The notes: generated by a model not told the origin, from the sequence alone. A DNA stretch of 64,000 nucleotides from Dama dama (GCF_033118175.1 NC_083701.1:10311501-10375500), one strand, 5' to 3'; positions 33,253 to 44,665 are shown, counted from the stretch's first letter. A program made the numbers and translations.

Positions 33253-34765
33253 GTCATCTGCATTTCTGTGAGATGGATGTGGGGATTTTGGGGAGGTGGG
33301 TGGGAAGAATAATTGGGATCCCTCTAAAACACCTATCTTGAAAAAACAGGAACAGAATGTAAAGGAAACAGAGGTGGTGCCTTTAGGGAAAAAGGAACAG
33401 AGAAGAGCTGTGAACACAGCTCATTTATTTCAAATAAACATGTTTTAAAAAATAAAAGACAGAGAGACTAGTGCCTTACAATGACACTTCTTAAGGTAAA
33501 TGGAGGACTTCATTTTGCTTTTCTTACATAATCTAAGTCTCTGATATGATTTGAATTGACTAGATGCTATCATTTGGCCCATAAATTGAGTTCTGTATCA
33601 CTACTCAAGAGTTCTTACATATTGGCGATTTTGTTTTAATTTCCAAGGGAGCAAAATTATAAAAAATTGTGCTTCTTTCACACTATGATACAAAAGAATC
33701 AGTTAAAAAACACAGAATTAAGGCTCCCATAGATAGGGCTCAGGTTGAAATCATTTTGGTGGCATAATTGGAGCCCACAGTTTGGGGATGTGAATGTTTC
33801 CTTGTAAAGGGGTAAGGAGACCTGTGTTCCCTTTCCTTCTTGTGAAACATGCTTGCTTTTCTGTCTTGCCCCACATGTCAGTGATGGTAGCATAATCCAT
33901 AGGGTGCCTCCTGACTCAAATGTGCCCTATGCTTAGATGAACAGGTGGGACTGGGGAAGAGCCTGTGGCTTGGGAGCATGGAAGCGGAGATGCTTCAGGA
34001 CAAAGGCGAAAGAAGTCTCAGAGAAAACAGGACATGCTCCAGCTGAGCTCCCTGGAGGAGAAGAACTGATGGGGAGTTTTCACTTCATTGGTTAGACATA
34101 ATGACTCTGGTTTCTGCTGGTGTGCATGCTGTAGCCATAACTCACAGGGAATACGCATGGCAGTGCCCATAATGAACCAGTCAGAATTGGAACGCCATCC
34201 ATTCTTTTATAAGGAACACAGCTTATGCTGTATATCACCCTATGTATCTTCCCCAAGAACACTTTTGGAAATTATCCAGGAGAAATTAATCTTATCTTGA
34301 AGCTGAGAGCACTATAGCACAGCGCTTAATGTAATTGGAAATCTATGTTATTTGATTCTCTCAGATTTTATCAAAGTGCAGGGATGAACAATTCAATAGA
34401 ACAGTTTTAAAGGGTTGAAGTAAGAAAGCATACACCTTCTTTCTACTTATGCCCTACCAAGCCTAACTTTTTATTAAACAACATAAATGTTGCTGATATT
34501 ATTTTTATTAGCCAGGTCATAAGATAAATTAAGGTGAGTGCCTGTGGTCCTATGATATGACCAAAATAGAAAATGTATTAGAATCAGAATGGTAAATATG
34601 GAATTCAAAGCAGTCAACCTGGGGTCAGAAGTCAATGAATCTGAATGATCCTTTCTTTTTTGAAGCCTTGACTTCTCTCCCAAACTAGGAACCATTGGCC
34701 ACTCCTTTATATCATCCTGTCTGTATACAAGTCTATTTCTGTACTTAACTGTGAGCTCCTTGAAG
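33253..34765. other. Unassigned DNA
   Basis: No named repeat in about 1.5 kb. Small open frames are unremarkable. An AT-rich part lies at 34300-34600. Confidence 0.4.
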
Positions 34766-34766
34766 T

Positions 34767-35029
34767 TGCTGCTAAGTTGCTTCAGTCGAGTCTGTCTCTG
34801 TGCGACCCCATAGACGGCAGCCCAACAGGCTCCCCCGTCCCTGGGATTCTCCAGGCAAGAACACTGGAGTGGGTTGCCATTTCCTTCTCCAATGCATGAA
34901 AGTGAAAAGTGAAAGTGAAGTTGCTCAGTCGTGTCCAATTCTTAGTGACCCCACGGACTGCAGCCTACCAGGCTCCTCTGTCCATGGGATTTTCCAGGCA
35001 AGAGTATAGGAGTGGGGTGCCATTCCCTG
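34767..35029 (-). mobile_element. Bov-A2 SINE (dimer)
   Basis: Two BovA monomers in tandem (about 34767-34890 and 34918-35029), joined by the linker GCATGAAAGTGAAAAGTGAA typical of Bov-A2. Reverse orientation. Restricted to ruminants, so it supports the host assignment. Confidence 0.95.
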
Positions 35030-35044
35030 CAGTTAGGGATGTCT

Positions 35045-35228
35045 TAAACAAACATTTTAAAAAGAAAGTTGAGACTCAGAGAGTTTAAGGGCCTATTTTA
35101 TGCTATCTCTCATCCCCTAGTCATAAAACATGAGACTGAGGCAAAGGGAGATTTAAGACACTTGTTCCAAGAGCTCTGGGTTAAAATACAAGTCTAGAAC
35201 TTTGACAACAAATCCAGGGTACTGTCAA
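35045..35228 (-). repeat. MIR SINE
   Basis: 'GTTGAGACTCAGAGAGTTTA', 'CATGAGACTGAGGCAAAGGG' and 'AAGAGCTCTGGGTTAAAATA' are antisense MIR. Two core-like parts suggest an internal duplication or two copies. Confidence 0.55.
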
Positions 35229-35261
35229 TGGAGGGGAAGCTACATCACGAGGTTAATAAGA

Positions 35262-35505
35262 GTTTCGGCAGTGCAGGTAGATACTGTGGGTTCAAATCTT
35301 GTCTTGACCACTCATAGTCTGTGTAACCTGGGGTGTCTGTAAATCTCGTTCATCTGGAATTTCCTCATCTGAAACTGGAGAAAATAATGGTGACCGTCTC
35401 ATGAGATTTTGTAATGAATTAAATGAAGTGATCAATTTTAAGTGTTTAGTATAGCATCTAGCACATGGATGGCAGTTAAATACTAACTACTTTTATTACT
35501 TTTAC
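35262..35505 (+). repeat. MIR SINE, nearly complete
   Basis: Head 'AGATACTGTGGGTTCAAATC', 'CCACTCATAGTCTGTGTAAC', core 'TTTCCTCATCTGAAACTGGA', and 3' end 'TAGCATCTAGCACATGGATG'. One of the best-preserved MIRs in the window. Confidence 0.8.
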
Positions 35506-35935
35506 TTCCTTTTGCACCAGAGCTGAATAGTGCTATTGTGATTGATTCCACATGAAGAAAGAACTGGTCATGTCCACCAGTCCCACAACATTGTGAGGGT
35601 GAGTAGAACTTAGTGGCTTTGACTTCAGTATGAAGTTAACATTTCCTGCTCTCTACAAATCCACCCTCATTCATCGCTTCTTCCAAAGTTTGCCACTGTT
35701 CTACACTTTAGAAGATATTTCTCTATCCATGGAGTACTTGACCTCCAGCTATAAATTCTAGTAAATATTGTCCACCTCTCTGCTTGTTGAGTCTTTTTCT
35801 TTCACTCTTGTCTTGTTCTACGACTGAGACAGAGAATCAAATTATGTTCAAGGATATTCCTAGTTATAAGAGTAGGAGTAGTGATGATGATGTCTACAAT
35901 GAATCTCATACATGCACCTGCCAGATGCTTTATAC

Positions 35936-36029
35936 CCAGGGATTGAACCCAGGGATCAAACCCAGGTCTCCTGCATTGCAGGCGGATTCTTTACTAGCTG
36001 AGCCACAAGGGAAGCTTGCTTTATACCCA
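35936..36029 (-). mobile_element. tRNA-head-only Bov-tA insertion with perfect 13-bp TSD
   Basis: TGCTTTATACCCA at 35936-35948 and 36017-36029 encloses only about 68 bases. In sense these are the Bov-tA head from GCTTCCCTTGTGGCTCAGCT to the B box, plus a short duplication of the GGGTTTGATCCC region. The BovA monomer and A-tail are absent. See findings. Confidence 0.92.
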
Positions 36030-36069
36030 ATATCCATGCAATTAGTTGATATGTTTTATTACTAGGAGT

Positions 36070-36312
36070 ATAAATATTAATGGGACTTCCCTAGTGGCTC
36101 AGCAGTAAAGAATCCACTTGCAATGCAGGAGATGAAGGAGACACAGGTTTGATCCCTGGATCAGAAAGATCCCCTGGAGGAAAAATAGCAACCCACTCCA
36201 GTATTCTTACCAGGAAAATCCCACGAATAGAGGAGCTTGGTGGATTATAGTCCAAGGGGTTGCAAAGAGTCGGACATGGCTGAATGACTGAGCACACACA
36301 TAAATATCAATG
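36070..36312 (+). mobile_element. Bov-tA SINE with TSD
   Basis: ATAAATATTAATG (36070-36082) and ATAAATATCAATG (36300-36312), 12/13, around a full-length copy with an extra GATGAAGGAGACA duplication before the B box. Confidence 0.94.
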
Positions 36313-36804
36313 TCATCTACTCCATTTTTCCAATCAGATACTTGAACCTCCACTTGCCTTTATTAGCAGCAAAAGCATATCTACTAAATGACTGTCCTCC
36401 ATATCCTGAATTTTTCAATTATTTTGGAAACCTGTTCTGTCCTCACATGCTAGATTTATTACCAAAAAAAAAGCAGGGAGAAAGCAAGGAAGTGTCATGG
36501 ATCAACTAACTTGGTGGCTTTGATTGTGGCTGCATGGGTCTTGCTTCGTCTGGGCTACTGCTGTATTGATGCCTGAATTTACTTCATTCCTTCTAATTCT
36601 CACAGGAGAGTGTCACAGTTGAGCCAAATTGCAGCCCTTTGCATCCTCAGTGGCTTGTTTAGTGAGTATTCCGAAAACACAATGATAAGACAGGGTCTGG
36701 AAGAGCTTCTAGTCCATCCTGCATGATGTGAAGTTCCTTGCCTTGGTGTTGAGTGAGTATGATCAGCGCAGAATAAACTGCTTTCCACTGCTCAGTGGGG
36801 ACCA
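36313..36804. other. Unassigned DNA
   Basis: No repeat or gene recognised; one A run at about 36463. Confidence 0.4.
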
Positions 36805-37333
36805 TGTTGTTGTTGTTGTTGTTGTTTAGTTGCTAAGTCATGTCCAATTCTGTGACCCCATGGATTGCAGCATGCCAGGCTTCCCTGTCCTTCACCATCT
36901 GTCGGAGTTTGCTTAAACTCATGTCCATTGAGCCAGTGATGCCATCCAACCGTCTCACCCTCTGCCACCCCCTTCTCCTCCTGCTTTCAATCTTTCCCAA
37001 AAACCAGGGTCTTTTCCAATGAGTTGGCTCTTTGCATCAGGTGGCCAAAGTATTGGAATTTCAGCTTCGGCATCAGTTCATCTAATGAATATTCAGGGTT
37101 GATTTCCTTTAGGATGGACTGGTCTCCTTGCAGTCCAAGGGACTCTCAAGACTCTTCTCCAGCACCACAGTTGAAAAGCAAAAATTCTTCAGTGCTCAGC
37201 CTTCTTAATGGTCCGACCCTCATGTCTGTACATGATTACTGAAAAAAACATAGCTTTGACTATACGAAGCTTTGTCAGCAAAGTGATGTCTCTGGCTTTT
37301 ATTATGCTGTCTAGGTTTGTCATCGCTTTCCTC
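36805..37333 (-). mobile_element. BovB LINE 3' fragment, (GTT)n-tailed subtype
   Basis: The 3' end is (GTT)n followed by TTTAGTTGCTAAGTCATGTC instead of the GTTCA pentamer. It then runs through the BovB C-terminal coding part to GTCATCGCTTTCCTC. Diverged, hence probably an older subfamily. Confidence 0.9.
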
Positions 37334-37754
37334 TTTGGGGATGATAGAGTTCTTTCTTGCTTGTAGACCACATTTGGACCATTGCCATTTGAGATAGAAA
37401 TTTTTATCATGTAGATTCTTAAAAAGGAATGGAAGCAGGTCTCTATTCCTTTCTTCTGGAATTTTTGTTTTTTTAAATCCCTAGGTGCCATATTTACTCC
37501 ATGGAATGGCTTAGAATATGAATATGCTATTGAGAAGGCACAGGTTTTGTCAAGCACAAATAATTCATTTATATACTTTCCCCAGGGCCATGGGAATAAT
37601 TTAACCTTATGTTTGCTTTTAAAAAGAGAAGCAATAGCTAAAGATCCATACTCATTTTCCCTTCTAGACTAGGAAGCAGCTTGAAGTTTCTTCACTAATG
37701 CCTTTTGAGTACTGTCTTATCAGCATTTTCACCAGCACAAGGGTCAAATCTAAA

Positions 37755-37931
37755 CAACACTTCTTGTTTTTTAATTTTATTTTTAATTAGAGGATAATTA
37801 CTTAACAATATTGTGATGATTTTTGCCATACATCAACATGAATCGGCCATAGGTATGCATATGTCCCCTTCCTCTTGATGCCCCTCCCACCTCTCTCTCC
37901 ATCCCACCCCTCTAGTAAGCAACCCTTCTTG
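37755..37931 (-). mobile_element. Ruminant L1 3' UTR with TSD
   Basis: 'TTGCCATACATCAACATGAA' then TCGGCCATAGGTATGCATAT and 'CCCACCTCTCTCTCCATCCC'. Flanks CAACACTTCTTG (37755-37766) and CAACCCTTCTTG (37920-37931), 11/12, give a short (about 150-bp) 5'-truncated insertion. Confidence 0.88.
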
Positions 37932-38070
37932 ATGGTTGTTATTATCCTCATTTTATATGTGATGAAACAAGTTCAGAGAGCTTACCCACCTTCAGGCCAC
38001 ACTGCTAGTAAGCAATAGAAATGGGATTCTAATTCAGATTGACTTGACTCTAAGCCTCTGGCTTCTCGGC
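37932..38070 (-). repeat. MIR SINE, target of the L1 insertion
   Basis: 'TCATTTTATATGTGATGAAA', 'CACACTGCTAGTAAGCAATA', and 'CTAAGCCTCTGGCTTCTC' are antisense MIR. Confidence 0.65.
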
Positions 38071-38150
38071 AGTGCTCACACTTGTCTTGGAGCCTAAGGG
38101 CAGCCACGTCTGTACTCCCTAAAATGTGGAACGCTAGAGCTTGGGGGACA

Positions 38151-38208
38151 TTTCTTTCTCTCCCTCTGTCTCTCTCTCTCAGTCTTCCTTCTCTCTCTCT
38201 CTCTCATG
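38151..38208. repeat. (CT)n-rich low-complexity tract
   Basis: TCTCTCTCTC units interrupted by GTCTTCCTT. Confidence 0.9.
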
Positions 38209-38253
38209 TTTCAAGTAACAGCTCTGAGAATTGGGTAGTACTAAAATGTCTAA

Positions 38254-38468
38254 GGGCTTCCCTGGTGGCTCAGATGGTAAAGCGTCTGCCCGCAATGCAG
38301 GAGACCTGGGTTCGATCCCTGGGTCAGGAAGATCCCCTGGAGAAGGAAATGGCAACCCACTTCAGTACTCTTGCCTGGAAAATTCCGTGGATGGAGGAGC
38401 CTGGTAGGCTACAGTCCTTGGAGTTGCAAAGAGTCGGACACGACTGAGCAACTTCACCTTCACCTTCA
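38254..38468 (+). mobile_element. Bov-tA SINE
   Basis: Near-consensus head, B box GGGTTCGATCCCTGGG and BovA monomer, with a (CTTCAC)n tail. It looks young. Confidence 0.95.
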
Positions 38469-38469
38469 A

Positions 38470-38695
38470 AGGGACTTCCCTGGTGGTCCAGTGGTTAAGA
38501 CAGCACCTCCCGGTTCCGGGGGTGCCAGTTTAATTCTTGGTCTTGGAGCTAGGATCCCACATGTCTGGCAGCCAAAAAACCTTCCCTCCAAAAAAAAAAA
38601 AAAAAAAAGTCATAAGCAGAAGCACTGTTGTAATAAATTCAATAAAAACTTTAAAATGGTCCACATCAAAAGATAAAATAAAATATACCAGGGAT
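38470..38695 (+). mobile_element. CHR-type tRNA SINE
   Basis: Head GGGACTTCCCTGGTGGTCCA, then 'GATCCCACATGTCTGGCAGC', poly(A), and the 3' extension 'AAATTCAATAAAAACTTTAA' that is also seen in the copy at 44.7 kb. Lies directly behind a Bov-tA. Confidence 0.9.
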
Positions 38696-39744
38696 CTTGA
38701 GGCTAAATTTTTTTTTTAATCTATCATCTCCTGAGACCTGGGAGAAATTCATTCAGGGCTCACACCTTTTCCCCAACAATTCCAGTAGTCACTAGTTAAC
38801 AGGGAGTGTTTCATATACCAACTTCATCCATCCTCAAGGGGACTTTTGTTATTTATTTCCCCAAAAGCTTCAGATTTCTAGCTGTGGCTGTCTACCCACA
38901 GATCCACTAAAACAATCTGATCGATAAAGTCTCCTGATGAAACCATAGGAATAATTTCTTCATCCGCTCCATGGGAGGACAAGAAGGTAATGAGTCAACC
39001 TCTGAAAGCAAGGCTTCATTTAGAGGAGGTTGAGTGACCTGCCCAGGGGACCACAAGTGTGTGATAGAGTGAAATTCCCAGATAGGTGTCTCTTCTCCTG
39101 AGTTCAAATTCTACCCCTTCCATTGCACTGCTTCTGTGATTTAGTGATTGTTTTTGGTTTATTTTAGCTCTAGTTATCTTTCCCAGATGAATCTTCAAGT
39201 TCAGTCCATGTATTCTGGTGATGCTCCATAATTTAAAAGTGACAAAATTATGGTTACATATCTGTAACTTCAAAGTTGGATGCTGAATGCATTAACCTTT
39301 AAGTCAGAACTGTCCAGGGAGCTATTAACTCCCCCTTGTGGGTAGCTGGGCTTGTCACTAAGCTACTCAGATGAGTTAGTCATCACTGGGACCTAAATGA
39401 TTGGTTCCAAATGCAAGTTTACAGTTACTGCTAAGCAGCTGCAAGGACACCCTAGAGACTGGACACCTGATGAGTTGATTCACTTTCTTTCTGCCATTTT
39501 TGTGTTCTCTTTGGTAATGTGATTAAAATTTTTAGCTAATTAAACAAATGTTTTTGGTCCAGTGGAGTTATTGGAGAAGTTGCTTAATGACTATGCCTGT
39601 GCTTGATGAATCATTATGCAGCTTTTTTTGATGGATAGGTTAGGTCATGAAATTGTCTCTTTTCTCCACTCAGGGAGGACCTGTGACCTGAATTAAGGAC
39701 CTGCAGTCTCCTCTGCCTCATGGTGCACCCTACAGTGTCTACAT
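38696..39744. other. Unassigned DNA
   Basis: No repeat recognised. Small open frames only. Confidence 0.4.
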
Positions 39745-40013
39745 TGGTTTGAGTTACTTCTTTTTTTTTTTTACTATTGTAAGTTTTTATTTATTTTCTT
39801 TTTTTTTTTTTTTGTGGGTTTTGTCATACATTGATATGAATCAGCCATGGATTTACACGTCTTCCCCATCCCAATCCCCGCTCCCACCTCCCTCTCCACC
39901 CAATTCCTCTCGAAACATCCCACCCTCGCCTTCTCCCACAGAGTTCAAAAGTCTGTTCTGTATTTCTGTGTCTCTTTTTCTGTTTTGCATATAGGGTTAT
40001 CGTTACCATCTTT

Positions 40014-41002
40014 CTAAATTCCATATATATGTGTTAGTATGCTGTAATGTTCTTTATCTTTCTGGCTTACTTCACTCTGTATAAGGGGCTCCAGCTTCAT
40101 CCATCTCATTAGGACTGGTTCAAATGAATTCTTTTTAATGGCTGAGTAATATTCCATGGTGTATATGTACCACAGCTTCCTTATCCATTCATCTGCTGAT
40201 GGGCATCTAGGTTGCTTCCATGTCCTGGCTATTATAAACAGTGCTGCGATGAACATTGGGGTGCACGTGTCTCTTTCAGATCTGGTTTCCTCAGTGTGTA
40301 TGCCCAGAAGTGGGATTGCTGGGTCATATGGCAGTTCTATTTCCAGCTTTTTAAGAAATCTCCACACTGTTTTCCATAGCGGCTGTACTAGTTTGCATTC
40401 CCACCAACAGTGTAAGAGGGTTCCCTTTTCTCCACACCCTCTCCAGCATTTATTGCTTGTAGACTTTTGGATAGCAGCCATCCTGACTGGCGTGTAATGG
40501 TACCTCATTGTGGTTTTGATTTGCATTTCTCTAATAATAAGTGATGTTGAGCATCTTTTCATGTGTTTGTTAGCCATCTGTATGTCTTCTTTGGAGAAAT
40601 GTCTGTTTAGTTCTTTGGCCCATTTTTTGATTGGGTCATTTATTTTTCTGGAATTGAGCTGCAGGAGTTGCTTGTATATTTTTGAGATTAATCCTTTGTC
40701 TGTTTCTTCATTTGCTATTATTTTCTCCCAATCTGAGGGCTGTCTTTTCACCTTACTTATAGTTTCCTTTAGTGCAAAAGCTTTTAAGTTTCATTAGGTC
40801 CCATTTGTTTAGTTTTGCTTTTATTTCCAATATTCTGGGAGGTGGGTCATAGAGGATCTTGCTGTGATTTATGTCGGAGAGTGTTTTGCCTATGTTCTCC
40901 TCTAGGAGTTTTATAGTTTCTGGTCTTACATTTAGATCTTTAATCCATTTTGAGTTTATTTTTGTGTATGGTGTTAGAAAGTGTTCTAGTTTCATTCTTT
41001 TA
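40014..41002 (-). pseudogene. L1 ORF2 C-terminal part
   Basis: Open for 245 codons at 40014-40751 and continued, after a frame break, at 40753-41002. Reads IKKWAKELNRHFSKEDIQMA, the Cys-containing ECKLVQPLWKTVWRFLKKLE region, WKQPRCPSADEWIRKLWYIY, and the normal ORF2 end at ILTHIYGI. This is the domain downstream of the reverse transcriptase. Few disruptions, consistent with a recent insertion. Confidence 0.92.
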
Positions 41003-41483
41003 CCTATACATAGAAAACTATAAAACACCGATGAAAGAAATCAAAGAGGACACAAACAGATGGAGAAACATACCGTGTTCATGGATTGGAAGAATCAATA
41101 TTGTCAAAATGGCTATTCTACCCAAAGCAATCTATAGATTCAATGCAATCCCTATCAAGCTACCAATGGTATTTTTCACAGAACTAGACCAAAGAATTTC
41201 ACAATTTGTATGGAAATACAAAAAACCTCGAATAGCCAAAGTAATCTTGAGAAAGAAGAATGGAACTGGAGGAATCAACCTGCCTGACTTCAGACTCTAC
41301 TACAAAGCCACAGTCATCAAGACAGTATGGTACTGGCACAAAGACAGAAATATAGATCAATGGAACAGAATAGAAAGCCCAGAGATAAATCCACGAACCT
41401 ATGGACACCTTATCTTCGACAAAGGAGGCAAGGATATACAATGGAAAAAAGACAACCTCTTTAACAAGTGGTGCTGGGAAAAC
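41003..41483 (+). pseudogene. L1 ORF2 segment following the reverse transcriptase (inverted)
   Basis: Open through the whole L1 piece: NIPCSWIGRINIVKMAILPK, PIKLPMVFFTELDQRISQFV, GGINLPDFRLYYKATVIKTV and NPRTYGHLIFDKGG. In the intact protein this joins directly to the start of the 40014-41002 segment. The inversion separates them. Confidence 0.92.
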
Positions 41484-41583
41484 TGGTTTGAGTTACTTCT
41501 GAAGAGTCACACTGATAATGAATTGGAATTTGGCCAGAACCAGAGCGACATGTGGGATCTTCATTCCCTGACTAGGAATCCGT

Positions 41584-41802
41584 GCTTCCTGCAATGGGAT
41601 GGTAAAGAATCTGCCTGCAATGTGGGAGAACTGGGTTCAGTCTCCGGGTGTGGAAGATCCCCTGGAGAAGGAAAGGGTTATTCATTCCAGTATTCTTGCC
41701 TGGGAAATCCCATGGACAGAGAAGCCTAGCGGGCTACAGTCCAAGGGGTCACAGAGAGTCGGACATGACTGAGTGACTAACACTTTCACATTTTCACTTT
41801 TC
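41584..41802 (+). mobile_element. Bov-tA SINE
   Basis: Damaged head (GCTTCCTGCAATGGGATGGT), B box region and BovA monomer, ending in 'CACTTTCACATTTTCACTTT'. Confidence 0.9.
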
Positions 41803-42389
41803 ATACATCCAAATAAAATGAAATCTAATTCTCTCCAGTGATGACTTTAACTAGTCAGTATGAATATGTAGATAAGGAGATCTGACTCAGGTTAAATCTT
41901 GCCAAGGACAAGCACACATTTGTGAGTCACCACTAAATTGGCACCATTTTAATTCTAGTAATTGAAGCAGGTGGGTGAAAACTCAGTTAATGTGCACATT
42001 GTCATTCTTTGTTCTGAAGAATTAATAGTAGTCAGATATTTGATTCAATATGAAGAGGGTGGTCAACAACTGCCAAAATGTTAGACCTTAGAACTGCTTT
42101 TTAGCAGAAAACTATTTTTGTATATAATTATTCATAAGCCTTTAGAAATTGTTGTTTCTTCTGGATATGAAATTGATGTCTGTATATTGATCTCAAATCC
42201 AGTCACCTGCTTAGCTCTGTTTACTATTATAATAATTTGTTTATCAAAAAGTTCTCATGTGGTTTCAATATGGATAATCATATCATCTGTAAAAAAGAAG
42301 TCAGTTTAATAATTTCCAATCACTTTGCAATCAAGACCATTTCATAATAATGTCTAATACTTATTCTGAATGCAAAAAAATGAAAAAGT
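41803..42389. other. Unassigned AT-rich DNA
   Basis: No repeat recognised. Confidence 0.4.
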
Positions 42390-42965
42390 CGGGGAATAGC
42401 AACTGTTAGAGAAGCTGGGCAGTGATAGGAATGCTAGCAAAAGTGTCCACTGCTACATCCATCTTGAAAAGCAGTTGACATTATTTTGCAAACTATAAAT
42501 GTGTTCTATGGTTGAGACATTCCCCTCCTAGGAACACATCCATGAGAAACTCATGCATATTTTCAGAATGGATTTATAAGGATTCATTTACAAGGTTAAG
42601 CAGACATATTCTACACGGCCATTTTGGTACCATAACAAAATGAAATATTGTGAAGTTTAAATGAATTTACTACAGAGGTACACATTTGAATGATTCCTAG
42701 TGTAACAGTGAGTGAAAACATATTATTCTGGGAAATGTTGAGTTTGACATAAACTGCAAAAATGGCAAACACTATAATGTCCTTTACATGAAGCGAATAA
42801 AGCAAAACAATAAATTTTTAGAAAGGCAAATAAATGCAATATAATAATTTTATTTTCAAAAGCAAGGGAATGATCAACACCAGTATTTAGAATAGGGATG
42901 TTTACATTGGATAGAGTGATGCAGGGGTTTGGAATGGGAGAGGATGAAATAAGTAGATGCAAATT
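42390..42965 (+). mobile_element. Very old L1 3' remnant
   Basis: 'CATTCCCCTCCTAGGAACAC', 'GAAATATTGTGAAGTTTAAA' and 'TGTAACAGTGAGTGAAAACA' follow the order of the ORF2 end and 3' UTR of old L1 (…ccacttctaggaatttatcc … ttaagtgaaaaaagcaagg). Strongly diverged. Confidence 0.45.
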
Positions 42966-43396
42966 TTAATCAGTGTACTAGTTTCTGGGTCCACGGTGGA
43001 CCATAGTAAAACAACTAAGCAAATATATATATATCTTAATAAAAAGAGATGACATGGTACACATGGACCAATGAGTGGGTGCCATGAACCCCCAAGACTG
43101 TGTACTAAAGTCTAGGCAACAGTGAAGGAAATTCCTAAATTCTACCTCAAGTTTCACAAAGTAATCCCCTAAGTACTTATTATCCTCCAAAAGCAAATAT
43201 TCCAATTTAAATATCACTACTTACTGTAAGCGCTAAGACAACCAAAGGAAGTTTCAAACTTCTATAGATTAAGGTTGCGTTTTATGAGAAATAACACTTT
43301 ATGAAATATGAAATCTTACACAAATTCTCTGTACAATTGACCCTTACAAAGACAGATTTTTAAATTAATTGGTTTATTGAAGCATAACTTACATAA
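42966..43396. other. Unassigned DNA
   Basis: Short (TA) run near 43023-43034. Nothing else seen. Confidence 0.4.
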
Positions 43397-43602
43397 GGGC
43401 TTTCCAGGTGGCTCAGTGGGTAAAGAATCCACTTGCACTGCAAGAGACTCATGTTCAATCCCCAGGTCAAGAAGATCCCCTGAAGATGGGCATGGCAACC
43501 CACTCCAGTACTCTTGCCTGGAGAATCCCATGGGCAGAGGAGTCTGGAGGGCTTCAGTTCATAGGGTTGCAAAGAGTTGGATGTGAGTGAAGCAACTTAA
43601 CA
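43397..43602 (+). mobile_element. Bov-tA SINE
   Basis: Head GGGCTTTCCAGGTGGCTCAG, BovA monomer, tail ACACACATGCATGCACC. Confidence 0.93.
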
Positions 43603-43958
43603 CACATGCATGCACCCTCCAAATAGCGGCAGTAATTTAGATGGATATATTTTTTTAAAAACACCAAATAGGAAATCATAGGCCATATCTCAGTATGCTT
43701 AAAGTGTGCTCTTTAAATCAGCTACTGTTTGACTACTGAAATATGAGGGAATGTCAAAACTAAAATGGAAATTAGAAATCGTGTGGGCCAAGCCACTCAT
43801 TTTACAGAAGTTAACAATAATGAAAATAATAGCTATTGAGATACTCTAATCACTTAGATGTCTAAAAATAATCAAAAGGAAAGTAATAATACTTTAAATT
43901 TACTTAGTACCTTAAAGTTTAAAAAGGAATTCTGTATCTACAATTTTGCTCCATCCTA

Positions 43959-44089
43959 GGAGAAGGAAATGGCAACCCACTCCAGTGTTCTTGCCTGGAG
44001 AATCCCAGGGACGGAGGAGCCTGGTGGGCTTCTGTCTATGGGGTCGCACAGAGTCGGACACGACTGAAGGGACTTAGCAGCAGCAGCAG
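43959..44089 (+). mobile_element. BovA monomer, second half of Bov-A2
   Basis: Starts GGAGAAGGAAATGGCAACCC. The features TGTTCTTGCCTGG, GTCTATGGGGTCGCACAGAG and the (CAG)n tail are those of the second Bov-A2 monomer. Single monomer only. Confidence 0.92.
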
Positions 44090-44114
44090 TGACAATAATG
44101 TGAAATTGTTCCAT

Positions 44115-44665
44115 TTTACTAGCAATTATAACAGCTTACTTTATTGGGTGTTTACTATGTGCAAGGCACTTTCCTAGCGACTCTGTATGAATCAACTTGT
44201 TTAATCCTCACAGCAATTCTATGAGTTAAGCACTGTTAATATTCTCATTTTTAAAGATGAAGAAAATCGGACATCGAAATATTAAATAGCTTGTCATTCA
44301 GTTCAGTTCAGTCACTCAGTCGTGTCCAGCTATTTGCAACACCATGGACTGCAGCACACCAGGCCTCCCTGTTCATCGCCAATTCCCGGAGTTTACTCAA
44401 ACTCATGTCCATTGAGCAGGTGATGCCATCCAGCCATCTCATCCTCTGTCATCCCCTTCTCCTCCTGCCCTCAATCTTTCCCAGCATCAGGGTCTTTTCA
44501 AATGAGTTAGTTCTTCCCATCAGGTGACCGAAGTATTGGAGTTTTAGCTTTAGCATCAGTCCTTCCAGTGAATACTCAGGACTGATTTCAACTTGTCACA
44601 GTTGCCGAGTTAATAACTGGCAGAATTGGTAGTCAAACTCCTGCACTCTTCCTTTGGAGCCTATC
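44115..44665 (-). repeat. MIR SINE split by a BovB 3' end
   Basis: 'TTTATTGGGTGTTTACTATG' then TGCAAGGCACTTTCCTAGCG, 'AATCCTCACAGCAATTCTAT', 'TTTTTAAAGATGAAGAAAAT'; resumes after the insertion with 'AACTGGCAGAATTGGTAGTC'. A well-preserved antisense MIR. Confidence 0.82.
44288..44598 (-). mobile_element. BovB LINE 3' end nested in MIR, with TSD
   Basis: AGCTTGTCA (44288-44296) and AACTTGTCA (44590-44598), 8/9, bracket about 290 bases of BovB 3' sequence starting TTCAGTTCAGTTCAGTCACT. 5'-truncated. Confidence 0.94.

Larger units (their letters stand above)
39745..41500 (-). mobile_element. Young L1 LINE with inverted 5' part and 17-bp TSD
   Basis: TGGTTTGAGTTACTTCT at 39745-39761 and 41484-41500 brackets the element. 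Left part (39762 to about 41002) is L1 in reverse orientation: poly(T) tail, 3' UTR and the ORF2 C-terminal coding region. Right part (41003-41483) is the adjoining upstream ORF2 segment in forward orientation. Only about a dozen bases of the expected sequence are missing at the inversion point. The first few TSD bases also fit the L1 sequence, so its true length is 13-17. Confidence 0.96.

Noticed and set aside
40950..41729. A 259-codon forward open frame spanning 780 bases
   Set aside because: Its body is L1 ORF2. The start lies in reversed L1 and the end runs through the TSD, flank and a Bov-tA, so the open frame is accidental beyond the L1 part.
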